DNA of 64,000 bases, taken from NCBI RefSeq assembly GCF_022410515.1, contig NZ_JACSDI010000001.1:992001-1056000 (forward strand), given 5' to 3'. This document shows, piece after piece, positions 9,739 to 18,928 of this stretch (within the stretch, counting starts at the first letter, position 1; every line of letters begins with the position of its first letter). The notes under the pieces are model-generated. The model was not told where the DNA came from, ran no database searches, and worked only from the letters and a program-made list of their open reading frames with translations. The translations under genes and the position numbers were made by a program. This stretch comes from Shewanella cutis. GTDB taxonomy: Bacteria; Pseudomonadota; Gammaproteobacteria; Enterobacterales; Shewanellaceae.

Positions 9739-11922
9739 ATGACCCAGCTTAGTCCAATGCGCCTTAGTTTATTAGCCTGCGCATTAGCCACTGTTTTCAA
9801 TGCCCAAGCCAGTTCGCAAACTCAAGCAACAGCGCAGATGGAGCAGATCAGTATTTTTGGTAGTAAAAATCCCCTTGATACCACCCCAGGTAGCGCCCAT
9901 CAAATTACTGAAGCCGAATTAGAAACCTTTAAATATTCGGATATTATGCGCACTTTAGCCTCCGTGCCCGGCGTTTATATTCAAGAAGAAGATGGTTATG
10001 GTCTGCGCCCAAATATAGGTATGCGTGGCACAGGGCAAAATCGTTCTGAAAAAATTACCGTGATGGAAGATGGCGTCCTAGCAGCTCCCGCCCCCTATGC
10101 ATCCCCTGCGGCCTACTACTTCCCCACTTCAGGCAGAATGCAATCTGTTGAAATCCTTAAGGGAAGCTCAACGGTAAAATATGGCCCGCGTACCACTGGT
10201 GGCGTGATTAACATGCTGTCTCGCCAGATCCCACAGGAGGCATTAGCGGGCAAAATTGATCTTGCTTTAGGACAGGATGGCTTTGGCAAATTACACACTT
10301 ATGCGGGTGGACAGGGTGAACGCATTGGTGCTGTCGCCGAAGTTTATCGCTATCAAGCTGATGGTTTTAGAGAGATCAATACCGTCGGCGGCGACACTGG
10401 TTTCACTAAAAATGATGCATTAGCTAAGGTGAGAATTAACACCGACAAAACGGCGAATTATCAGCAAGCTCTTGAGCTCAAGCTTAAGTTTGCCGATGAG
10501 ACCTCCAATGAAACCTACATGGGGCTTACCGATGCGGATTACCAAAAATCCCCGCAAAGCCGTTATTCTGCCTCGCAAAAAGACTTGATGACCACTGAGC
10601 ATAAGCAGATACAACTCAACCATATTATCGATTTTAGTGACACCCTCAGCCTTAGCAGCATTGGTTATTACAATGATTTTCATCGTAATTGGTACAAAGC
10701 CGATAAAGTCGGCGGCGAGTCATTAAGCGGTAAAGGGATCCAAAATGCGGCCGATTTTGACGCGGGCTTATTAACCAGCCTTGACGTGAATGTAAAAGCG
10801 AATAATCGCAGCTACCTCTCCCAAGGGGTCCAGACTGAACTTAATTGGTTACTGGGCGCTCATGACCTCTCCTTTGGTTTACGCTACCATGAAGATGAAA
10901 TGGACAGATACCAATGGGCTGACAACTATACGATGGACGCCAACAGTATCATGTTGCGCACTAAGAGCGGCGTCCCCGGAACAGACTCTAATCGTGTCGA
11001 TAGTGCCACTGCGCTCGCAGCCTATGTGCAGGATAAAATCAGCCTAGACGCACTGACCATTACCGCTGGTCTTCGCTGGGAAGATGTCGAGACCGAGCGC
11101 AGCGATTGGGGTAAGAAGAATCCCAACCGTGATGGTAGCCCAGAGAAACAGGTTGAAAGCCAATTCAGTGCTTTACTTCCTTCCTTATCGGCAACTTACC
11201 AGATTAACGAGCAAATTTTAATTCTTGCTGGAGTGCAAAAAGGTTTCTCTCCTGCCGCACCTGGCAATGCTGATGGGCAAGAAGAACAAAGCTGGAACTA
11301 TGAAGCTGGTGTCCGCTTCAACGAAGGCGCATTTAGTTCAGAGTTAATAGGCTTCTACAGTGATTACAGTAATATGCACGGCAACTGCACGGCAGCGCAG
11401 GGGTGTGATGACACAAAACTAGACAATCAGTACAACGCTGGCGAAGTGGAGGTAAAAGGCATTGAACTTAGCCTAGCCCACGCGTTTAACAATGAGGGGG
11501 CTATCAGTTTCCCAGTCAAACTCGCCTACACCTATACAGATGCCGAGTTTGGCAATAGTTTCGAATCTGAGTTTGAAACTTGGGAAAAAGTCGCAGCAGG
11601 TGACAAATTGACCTACCTTCCTGAAAACCAAGTTTATATTTCAGTGGGTATCCAATCGCAGCGCTGGCAAGTGACTGCGGCAGCACGTTATACCGATGAG
11701 ATGAGAACGAAAGCGGGCGCGGGAGCCATTCCGGCAAATGAAGTGATCGAGGCAAAAACCTTAGTAGATCTTTCGGCGCGTTACTTCTTAACCAACAGCC
11801 AAGAGGTTTACCTGAATGTCGATAATCTCTTCGATGAAACCTATATGACAACTAGGGTACATGGCTCTATATTTGCCGGAAAACCACAGACAGTCACCTT
11901 AGGTTACAGCTATAAGTTCTAA
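9739..11922 (+). CDS. TonB-dependent outer-membrane receptor, FecA-like
   Basis: The 727-residue protein has a signal peptide ending near residue 24 (NAQA-SSQT). A plug domain follows (about residues 40-160) with the signature RMQSVEILKGSSTVKYGPRT. The rest is a 22-strand barrel ending in aromatic F (SYKF). The plug resembles ferric dicitrate-type receptors such as FecA, but it lacks the N-terminal signalling extension and no fecR/fecI genes are adjacent. It probably imports a ferric chelate, with energy from TonB-ExbBD. The upstream Fur box and an isolated position between two terminators suggest a single-gene, iron-repressed unit. The exact ligand cannot be read from sequence. Confidence 0.85.
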   Translation: MTQLSPMRLSLLACALATVFNAQASSQTQATAQMEQISIFGSKNPLDTTPGSAHQITEAELETFKYSDIMRTLASVPGVYIQEEDGYGLRPNIGMRGTGQNRSEKITVMEDGVLAAPAPYASPAAYYFPTSGRMQSVEILKGSSTVKYGPRTTGGVINMLSRQIPQEALAGKIDLALGQDGFGKLHTYAGGQGERIGAVAEVYRYQADGFREINTVGGDTGFTKNDALAKVRINTDKTANYQQALELKLKFADETSNETYMGLTDADYQKSPQSRYSASQKDLMTTEHKQIQLNHIIDFSDTLSLSSIGYYNDFHRNWYKADKVGGESLSGKGIQNAADFDAGLLTSLDVNVKANNRSYLSQGVQTELNWLLGAHDLSFGLRYHEDEMDRYQWADNYTMDANSIMLRTKSGVPGTDSNRVDSATALAAYVQDKISLDALTITAGLRWEDVETERSDWGKKNPNRDGSPEKQVESQFSALLPSLSATYQINEQILILAGVQKGFSPAAPGNADGQEEQSWNYEAGVRFNEGAFSSELIGFYSDYSNMHGNCTAAQGCDDTKLDNQYNAGEVEVKGIELSLAHAFNNEGAISFPVKLAYTYTDAEFGNSFESEFETWEKVAAGDKLTYLPENQVYISVGIQSQRWQVTAAARYTDEMRTKAGAGAIPANEVIEAKTLVDLSARYFLTNSQEVYLNVDNLFDETYMTTRVHGSIFAGKPQTVTLGYSYKF

Positions 11923-11936
11923 TCCCTACCAAATAC

Positions 11937-11966
11937 AAAAAGGGCAAACCCCGTTTGCCCTTTTTG
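11937..11966. terminator. Bidirectional intrinsic terminator
   Basis: AAAAAGGGCAAAC and GTTTGCCCTTTTT form a 13-bp stem with a 3-base loop. It lies between the TonB receptor (+) and the PspB-like gene (-), and A/T tracts on both sides let it serve both strands. Confidence 0.9.
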
Positions 11967-12000
11967 TAAACCAACATAAATATTAACCAAATGACCGTCA

Positions 12001-12231
12001 TTACACCCGCTTAAATTCACGTTTTAACTGAAAACTATCATCGGTGACCAACTGCTCAAGCACTTCAACCCTGTTGCGCAGGTTATCTAACTCTGCCCGC
12101 AACGCTTGATTTTCGGCCTGCTGAGCATTACTGGTCGAATAATTTTTCTGGCGCATTTTCATAATGGCGAGAGTGTATCCACCCACAATGGCAATGATGG
12201 GGATGAGTAGAGCAAGCGTTGAGCTATTCAT
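12001..12231 (-). CDS. Small membrane protein with coiled coil, PspB-like
   Basis: From the ATG at 12231 (AAGGA 7 bases upstream) the product is 76 residues. It has one N-terminal membrane helix (LALLIPIIAIVGGYTLAIM), then a short linker and a leucine-heptad segment (LRAELDNLRNRVEVLEQLV). PspB of the phage-shock system is 74 aa with the same layout and a similar RxRIxxLExIL motif. It is not beside pspA or pspC here, so it is an orphan relative rather than a proven PspB. An in-frame start 16 codons upstream exists but has no ribosome site. Confidence 0.6.
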   Translation of the reverse strand: MNSSTLALLIPIIAIVGGYTLAIMKMRQKNYSTSNAQQAENQALRAELDNLRNRVEVLEQLVTDDSFQLKREFKRV

Positions 12232-12349
12232 AATGCGTCCTTTTATAATCGATCTATTGGGTTCCAGTATGAGCAACATAGCCTAAATCCACCAGTGACA
12301 AAAGTCATGATCTCGAAAGCGGCAATCGATTCACCGCTCCAGTGTATGA

Positions 12350-14206
12350 CTACAGATGACGCTCCTGTAGGGATTGCAGTCTTTCCTTGGCCTTCGCTTG
12401 GTAATCATTTGAAAACCCCTCACCCAATTCAATACTTTGCTGGTATAGGGTGATAGCACGCTTTGGATCGGCATCGCCTCCCTCACCCGCATCAAGCAAG
12501 CTTGCTAAGTGAAAATACGCATAGCCAAGTACATCTCGCTGAATGTATTGTTTGTCTCCGGCGGTGACGACTTTTTCGAGCCAATATCGAGCCCGCTTAG
12601 GATCACGCTGCTCAGCCGCCAATAAAATGCCCGCATATTCGGCGGCGACATCTATCTCGCGCTCGGCTGCAATCTCAAAAAACTCCCTAGCTTGGGCGAG
12701 ATCCTCTTTAAAATAGTAATAGGTTTCGGCAGCATCTCGCGCTAAATCAGGTTGAGCTTTAACACTTTTACGATAATTATCCAGCGCTGCGGTGGTATCA
12801 AAATAGGGCGAGCAAGAAAACACTTGATAATACGCCATGGTGCTGACGGCTTGAGGGATTCCCTGCTTGGTTAGTTCGGTTAACGTTTGCCATGCTTGCT
12901 GCTCACGGATTTTTGCTTGGCCAGTATTCACTTTACCCATAGGAATGACGGATAAGGGTTGATTAATTAACTCCAGTTGGGCTTGGATATCGCCAAGCTT
13001 GGCAGCGCGCTCTAACCAGTACTGCCCATCTTTAATGTAGCCCCAACTAGCCCGCTCTCGCAGCCAGTTGATTGATTCCATATCCCCTGCCTCACCCAAC
13101 TCGCGATACAGGACTTCAGCCTTGGCTTTATCCCCTTCAAACACCTGCTCAATGCCTGAATCGTAAATCTTGGCTAACTGTCTTTTATCTTCAAGACGCG
13201 CACTGCGCTGTAAGCTGTTGAAGCGGGATTGTGCAGAACCGTAAGGATAAAGCCGTAAACCAGCCTTAATGTAGGTAAACTCGGTGCCATCGGGATAACT
13301 TACCTTGGATTTTTTGTCCAAGATATGGATATTCACAGCATAATCTTCAGCAATCTGAGGGATAAAATTCACCCGTGTTACCCGTTCATCGGCTAAATGG
13401 ATACGCCTCGAGTGTTGTAAACTCCATTGGTCAGAAACCTCGCGCTGCAAACTACTTTTCAGCCCCACATCAAAGGGCTGCTTATCCTCAGGGGCATAAG
13501 TGTAAATAGGATAATAAATCGGTGAAAAGGAAATAGTGGCGTCATTGCTATCCGCGTCAGCCTCCTTTGCGGTGGGTATCAAGTCAAAAGACTGCTTAAA
13601 AGCATCTTTGTCAAGGGCTTCATCTTTCACCTTGGCGACAGGTAACTCAGCCAAATATTGCTTTTTCAAGGATTGCGCTTCCTGCCACAGGCGATGACTC
13701 GGCAGAAGTGACATATTCAATTGAATGTTAGTCAGCTGCCACTCACATGCCCCTCCGCCCTGCAACGCAACGGATTGGGTAAAATGACCGGCATTGTGCA
13801 AACTGTTGACTACTTGCCGTAATTGAGAGGTCGTACCCTTGGTGCGCCACTGGGGATTGGCAATATCTCCGCTTGGGAAATACATCTCTTTTTCGGTGCA
13901 AATCGAAGAATAATAAAAACCGATAAGCTCTAGCTCAGTATCCGCGGGAAGCGTACCAACGAGCTCAATACGAGGGCTGTCCTTAGGGGCGCTTGCCTGG
14001 CTCACTCCTCGCTTATTGGTCAATAAATCCCAAATAGAGGCAAAGGACCGAGGAGAATAAAAGCTCGCCACTAAGGCGCACCCAAGAGCTACCATACCCA
14101 AGCCTAGTGGCATAAATCTCGTTACTAATCTGGGTACTAATCTAAGTACTAATCTGACACCCATAAAACCAGTCTTCCCTTGCTGATGAGTCTTTGCGCG
14201 ATTCAC
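12350..14206 (-). CDS. Sel1/TPR-like repeat protein with N-terminal membrane anchor
   Basis: The 618-residue protein has a basic N-terminus (RLVLRLVPRLVTRF), one hydrophobic segment (LGLGMVALGCALVASFY) and a large exported part. Residues about 350-600 are Sel1-type helical repeats, such as DMESINWLRERASWGYIKDG and DPKRAITLYQQSIELGEG. The middle portion is not recognised. The N-terminal repeat comes from a 12-bp DNA tandem repeat at 14114-14161. The gene lies just downstream of, and in the same orientation as, the RND efflux pair; a functional link is unproven. Sel1 proteins usually mediate protein-protein contacts. Confidence 0.7.
   Translation of the reverse strand: MNRAKTHQQGKTGFMGVRLVLRLVPRLVTRFMPLGLGMVALGCALVASFYSPRSFASIWDLLTNKRGVSQASAPKDSPRIELVGTLPADTELELIGFYYSSICTEKEMYFPSGDIANPQWRTKGTTSQLRQVVNSLHNAGHFTQSVALQGGGACEWQLTNIQLNMSLLPSHRLWQEAQSLKKQYLAELPVAKVKDEALDKDAFKQSFDLIPTAKEADADSNDATISFSPIYYPIYTYAPEDKQPFDVGLKSSLQREVSDQWSLQHSRRIHLADERVTRVNFIPQIAEDYAVNIHILDKKSKVSYPDGTEFTYIKAGLRLYPYGSAQSRFNSLQRSARLEDKRQLAKIYDSGIEQVFEGDKAKAEVLYRELGEAGDMESINWLRERASWGYIKDGQYWLERAAKLGDIQAQLELINQPLSVIPMGKVNTGQAKIREQQAWQTLTELTKQGIPQAVSTMAYYQVFSCSPYFDTTAALDNYRKSVKAQPDLARDAAETYYYFKEDLAQAREFFEIAAEREIDVAAEYAGILLAAEQRDPKRARYWLEKVVTAGDKQYIQRDVLGYAYFHLASLLDAGEGGDADPKRAITLYQQSIELGEGFSNDYQAKAKERLQSLQERHL
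14114..14161. repeat. Four 12-bp tandem repeats inside the Sel1-like gene
   Basis: Four consecutive 12-base units of the form TAATCTNNGTAC encode four-residue RLV-type units just before the membrane anchor. Confidence 0.8.
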
Positions 14207-14278
14207 GCCATACAGTTAGCGGAGTCTACACAAGTGCAGACTCAATTCAAAACAAGGCCGCAAACGCCCCTACTGCAA

Positions 14279-17200
14279 TCACGCCAAGCGCAAATGCGCG
14301 ACGACATCCCTTGCCTTTAACTCGGCCATTGCCACATAGGCAACTGGTACCACAAATAACGAAAAAAAGGTGCCAACGAGCAAACCGCCGACTAACACTA
14401 AACCAATATTGGCTAAGCCTAACGAGCCTGGTCCAGTCGCTAGCGCTAACGGAATGGCACTTAAAATCATGGTCAAAGATGTCATAAGGATCGGTCTTAA
14501 CCGCGATTTGGCACTACTCAGCGCCGCCTCAATCGCACTCACCCCCTGAGCCTGCTGCTTATTGGCAAACTCCACCAGCAAGATACCGTGCTTAGTCACT
14601 AGCCCCACTAAGGTTAATAAGCCGATCTGGGAGTAGATATTTATACTTTGCCCAAATACCGCTAAGGTCAGCAGTGCGCCAACAATACACAAAGGTACGG
14701 TGAGTAAGATGATGAGGGGATCAACAAAACTTTCAAACTGCGCGGCTAAAATCAAATAGATAAATACCAACGCCAGCAAAAATAATGCTTGAGTACCCGC
14801 CTGCGAATCCATTAACTCTTTGACCACGCCATTATATTTAAAGCCTTGGGCATCATTTAACAGGCTAGGCAGTTGCTCGTCTAGGTAGGCTTTGATTTCA
14901 TCGGTGGAATAACCGGGCATTAGATCTGCCGTTAGCTCCGCGCTATCAAGCCCCATAAAGGTCTTAATGTTAGATTCGGCGGTGGTCTGCTTTATCGACA
15001 CAAATTGCGATAACGGCAGAGCCTGACCAGATTCGGAGGTAACATAGAGTTTATCCATTACCCTAAAATCACTGAGCTTATCTAAGTTTACCTGCACTTG
15101 AATCGGATAAGTAAAGCCATCGGTAGCATGTAAGTCAGCCGCTTTCACTGAACCAAGGAAGGTCGACAGGGCATTAGTCACATCACCATAACTCACACCT
15201 GAAAGGATAATGGCATTGCGATCGATAGACAGATCGTAGCGCAGTTGGTCCCTCAGCACTGAGTTACCCACATTGCTCAGGCCGGGATAATCCTCGAGTA
15301 ATTTTTGCACTTTAGCCGCAGTTTGGCTCAGCTCATCCTTATTGCGATCTAAGGTGGTCAGTTCTATACGTAAGTTATTGGCAATATTAAGGTTATCAGC
15401 TGATCGAATACTAAAGGACATATTATAAGCAGAGACGCTCCGCTTCGATTTAGCGATCAAATCTTCAATCACCTCATTAATTCCCTCACTTCGCTCGCCC
15501 CAAGGCTTGAGCAGCACATGGTTGATTGGCTCTCCCTCGATATAAGATAGATTGGCCCCAACCGCAGGATGGCCATCAATCACACTATTTAGCTCGCGAT
15601 TATGGTCCAAATGATACTGCCGCCCCACGCCCGTTGGGCCATTGGCCGTCACATCGATAAAGCCAGAATCCTCCGCAGGCAAAAGTATTTTCGGCAACTG
15701 CCAATAGGCAATCCCTGCAAGGCAAATCAGCACAACTGCCACGCCAAACATCAAACGTTTACGCACAAACCATTTATTCAGCTCATTAATATACAAATGA
15801 TTTAGCTGCTGAAGTTGCGCCTCTACTCGGCTAAACCAGCGAGAATGTTGTTCTGTGGTATTGATAAGATACGCACTCATCATCGGCGATAAGGTCAACG
15901 CCACCACACCGGAGATCATCACGGCTGCAGCTAAGGTAAAGGAGAATTGCCGAAACAGATCGGCGGTTAAGCCCGACATTAAGCCAATAGGCAAATAAAC
16001 GGCGGCGAGCGTTAAGGTCATGGCAATAATCGGGAAGATGATCTCCTGACAGCCCTTAATCGCCGCATTAAATGGGGTTTCACCGTTTTCAATATGGCGA
16101 TAGCAGTTTTCGACCACCACAATGGCATCGTCGACCACTAGTCCAATAGCCAAAATAATCGCCAAGATGGTAAGCACATTGATACTAAAACCGAGCGCCG
16201 ACATCACAGCAAACACCCCAATCACGCACACGGGAATGGTGATAATGGGAATAGATGCCGCCCGCAAACTCCCTAAAAACAACACCACAATCAACGAGAC
16301 CAAGATCACCGCCTCAATCAAGGCCGCAAATCCTTCATCGATGGCCGCTTCAACAAAATCTGCCTGATTGTAGGCCAAGTGCATTTCTAAGCCTTGGGGT
16401 AAGTGTTTTTGCATGCGCGCAATTTCGGCTTTAATGTTTGAAGCCACTTTCACCGGATTGGCGTTACTGAGTGGCAAAATCTGCAATGACATTGCGCTAT
16501 GTCCACCGATAGACAACATGCTGGGTGATAGGCTTTCCTCACCCATGACCACCTCAGTAACATCAGCGATGCGGATGATTTTGCCCTCGCTGACCTTAAT
16601 CACCAGATCCTTCACATCCTCAAGGGTTTCAACTTGATTCAAAGGATTAATCGAAAAGTCCCGTGATTTACCTTTAATCGCCCCCGAGGTAAAACTGGCA
16701 TTGTAGGAACCTAACGTCCCTACCACATCGGCGGCCTTAATATTTAACGCCTTCATTTGTTCAGGATTAAGCCAGACTCTAACCGCCTTTTGTGAGCCGC
16801 CATAGGGCCCCCAAACCGCACCAACGCCTTGCACTTGTTTGAGTTGCGGCACCAACTGCTGGCTAATGTAGTCATACATGGCCTGCTTTTCCATGCCGCC
16901 CGTGTTCACAAAGGTGATGATATTACTGGCCGAATCGGTAGCGGAGGTATCATCGGTCACGGTGGGCTTATCTATCATGCTCTGGGGAAAGTCGTTGATT
17001 CCTTCAATGCTACTGCGCAACTTGTTCATTAAGTTGGTGTATTCAATATCGCTGGTGTCGTCATTGAACTTAATCGTTAATGAGCAGCGCCCCTCGCTAC
17101 AGTCGGTCGACATGGTATCGACTTTATCTATGCCCGAAGCCGCCGCAATCAACTTATCGGCCACATTACTCGACATAAAGTCCGCGCTCGCCCCTGCAAT

Positions 17201-17350
17201 CGACGCATTGACTGAGGCCGAGTGAGTCGTATGCTCAGGAAAATATTGGATATCGAGTTTTTGAAAGGCAATCAACCCCAGTAACACAGCCATAATGCTA
17301 AGGACGCAGGCAAAGATAGGATGTCGAATACAGACTTCGGGTAAGCGCAT
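14279..17350 (-). CDS. RND multidrug efflux permease
   Basis: The 1023-residue inner-membrane proton antiporter belongs to the HAE1/AcrB family. TM1 is near residues 10-28, a large periplasmic loop follows, and there is a cluster of TM2-6 helices near 335-500. The proton-relay Asp pair is in TM4 (AIGLVVDDAIVVVENCY, about residue 405). The second half repeats the pattern. Its start overlaps the stop of the adaptor gene by one base (TAATG), so the two are cotranslated. No outer-membrane channel gene is adjacent, so a TolC homologue elsewhere is expected. The substrate is unknown. Confidence 0.92.
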   Translation of the reverse strand: MRLPEVCIRHPIFACVLSIMAVLLGLIAFQKLDIQYFPEHTTHSASVNASIAGASADFMSSNVADKLIAAASGIDKVDTMSTDCSEGRCSLTIKFNDDTSDIEYTNLMNKLRSSIEGINDFPQSMIDKPTVTDDTSATDSASNIITFVNTGGMEKQAMYDYISQQLVPQLKQVQGVGAVWGPYGGSQKAVRVWLNPEQMKALNIKAADVVGTLGSYNASFTSGAIKGKSRDFSINPLNQVETLEDVKDLVIKVSEGKIIRIADVTEVVMGEESLSPSMLSIGGHSAMSLQILPLSNANPVKVASNIKAEIARMQKHLPQGLEMHLAYNQADFVEAAIDEGFAALIEAVILVSLIVVLFLGSLRAASIPIITIPVCVIGVFAVMSALGFSINVLTILAIILAIGLVVDDAIVVVENCYRHIENGETPFNAAIKGCQEIIFPIIAMTLTLAAVYLPIGLMSGLTADLFRQFSFTLAAAVMISGVVALTLSPMMSAYLINTTEQHSRWFSRVEAQLQQLNHLYINELNKWFVRKRLMFGVAVVLICLAGIAYWQLPKILLPAEDSGFIDVTANGPTGVGRQYHLDHNRELNSVIDGHPAVGANLSYIEGEPINHVLLKPWGERSEGINEVIEDLIAKSKRSVSAYNMSFSIRSADNLNIANNLRIELTTLDRNKDELSQTAAKVQKLLEDYPGLSNVGNSVLRDQLRYDLSIDRNAIILSGVSYGDVTNALSTFLGSVKAADLHATDGFTYPIQVQVNLDKLSDFRVMDKLYVTSESGQALPLSQFVSIKQTTAESNIKTFMGLDSAELTADLMPGYSTDEIKAYLDEQLPSLLNDAQGFKYNGVVKELMDSQAGTQALFLLALVFIYLILAAQFESFVDPLIILLTVPLCIVGALLTLAVFGQSINIYSQIGLLTLVGLVTKHGILLVEFANKQQAQGVSAIEAALSSAKSRLRPILMTSLTMILSAIPLALATGPGSLGLANIGLVLVGGLLVGTFFSLFVVPVAYVAMAELKARDVVAHLRLA

Positions 17351-18666
17351 TATTGGGCTCCCTTGGCGTTTGGTGCAGAGTTTGGCGAAGAGCTTTGATC
17401 AGTGTTTGGCGCTGAACTTGAGTCAGTGTTTGGCGCTGAACTTGAGTCAGTGCTTGGCGATGAAGTTGAATCGGTGCTTGGCGCTGAGCTTGAGTCGGTA
17501 CTTGCGCCAGCGTTTGAAGTGACAGGCTTATCCTGCGTACTTTTGTCGTAAATGACGTTAATTTGGCTATCGGACTTAAGATTTTGCATGCCCGTCTTAA
17601 CCACAAGATCGCCCTTGGCTAAACCTTCGGTCACCACCGTATAACCGTCGTTGGTGTTTTGCGCGAGTTTAATGACTTGTTTTACGGCATGATTACCGCG
17701 CACTAACCAGACAAAACGCTCATCGTTATTGGCAATAATCGAATTTTGCGGCACCACTAAACATGCAACCCCTTGGCTATAAAACTGTTTGATGTTGGCA
17801 AACATTCCGGGAGCCAGCTTAAACTCAGGGTTGTCGAGGGCGGCGTGTACCTCAACCCTACCCGAGCTTTCATCCACCGCTGGGGCCACATAATTAACTG
17901 TCCCTTTAAACACCTTATTAGCGTAAGCCTCAACGGCAACATTCACCCCTTGGCCCTTTTGTGCCTTACCAAAATCGTTTTGACTGATGGCATAACGGAC
18001 TTCAACCGGATTTAAACTATAGAGGGTCACTAAGGCCGTACCCGCTGCAATTTGACTGCCGATAGACTGACTAAAGCTAGTTAACTGGCCATCAAAGGGC
18101 GCCTTGATCAGATAATCGTTCATGGTGGCTTGTTTTTGACGCAAATCGGCATCGGCCAGATTCACATTTTCCCGTAGCTCATCCACATCTTGCTTAGCCA
18201 GAGCAAACGGCTCTTTAATCAGTAAGTCTTCGATACGCTCCAGCTTGGTTTTCGCCAGTGCTAAGGTACTTTTTGCCTTGTCTAAATCGGCCTTGGCTTT
18301 AGTGTTGTCTTGTTCGGCAATCACTTGGCCTTTGGTCACTTTGTCGCCGTTACTAAAATGAATGGCGCTAATTTTTTCGCTGGCATTAAAACTCAGTATC
18401 GCCGAGTCAATGGCGTTAATTTTACCGACCTCTTTAACAACATCGGCAAAGGAGGCTTCTTTAACGGCCTCCACCGTGACAGGGATAATGTCGACCTTAT
18501 CTGCCGCCAACGTAGAGAAAGCAGTAAACGCGAGAAGACTCACCCATAAAAATGGCAAAGGCGCGAATAAAGGCGCCTTGGAGAAATGAGAGTGGTGGCT
18601 TGTAAATGAAATATCGCATGCGCTGCGTGCTTGTTTAGTCACTCTTTGTTTAAACATAGTATGCAA
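17350..18666 (-). CDS. RND efflux periplasmic adaptor (MFP) with Ser/Pro-rich repeat tail
   Basis: The 438-residue adaptor bridges the RND permease and a TolC-type channel. A hydrophobic segment (LPFLWVSLLAFTAFSTLAA) lies near residues 38-57 and exports it. The biotinyl-lipoyl-like halves and coiled coil occupy about residues 90-210, and the beta-barrel and membrane-proximal domains run to about 375. The tail (about 380-438) is low complexity, made of five 8-residue units such as STDSSSAP encoded by 24-bp DNA repeats, and is absent from typical adaptors. The true start may be a later Met; the first Met gives a long pre-signal extension. Confidence 0.9.
   Translation of the reverse strand: MHTMFKQRVTKQARSACDISFTSHHSHFSKAPLFAPLPFLWVSLLAFTAFSTLAADKVDIIPVTVEAVKEASFADVVKEVGKINAIDSAILSFNASEKISAIHFSNGDKVTKGQVIAEQDNTKAKADLDKAKSTLALAKTKLERIEDLLIKEPFALAKQDVDELRENVNLADADLRQKQATMNDYLIKAPFDGQLTSFSQSIGSQIAAGTALVTLYSLNPVEVRYAISQNDFGKAQKGQGVNVAVEAYANKVFKGTVNYVAPAVDESSGRVEVHAALDNPEFKLAPGMFANIKQFYSQGVACLVVPQNSIIANNDERFVWLVRGNHAVKQVIKLAQNTNDGYTVVTEGLAKGDLVVKTGMQNLKSDSQINVIYDKSTQDKPVTSNAGASTDSSSAPSTDSTSSPSTDSSSAPNTDSSSAPNTDQSSSPNSAPNAKGAQ
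17384..17503. repeat. Five 24-bp tandem repeats in the adaptor tail
   Basis: Five consecutive 24-base units (for example GGCGCTGAACTTGAGTCAGT plus four bases) encode the 8-residue Ser/Asp/Pro repeat. Two neighbouring units differ by one base, which indicates recent expansion. Confidence 0.88.
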
Positions 18667-18928
18667 ACCTATCGTCTTTACTACTCAACGGACATCCTAT
18701 CCGACAACAGCAAACCGGATTGAACCCAAGATGAATCCCTAAGTCGCCTCAAATGCTGTTTCAACAATTTGAGGCTATTTGGAGATACAGCCTATAGGCA
18801 TAATCCCTGTTTGCACCAGTAAAAATCCAGTTGCAGATTTAAACAAAACAATGGGTTAACACTCTATTCCACAGGTTACTCTCAAATCACACATGCAGGA
18901 TAAAAGTGCAACAAGTAAGCAACCAACA

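Noticed and set aside
14194-14487. 97-residue plus-strand frame between the Sel1-like and RND genes
   Set aside because: It is mostly antisense to the RND permease C-terminus and has no domain.
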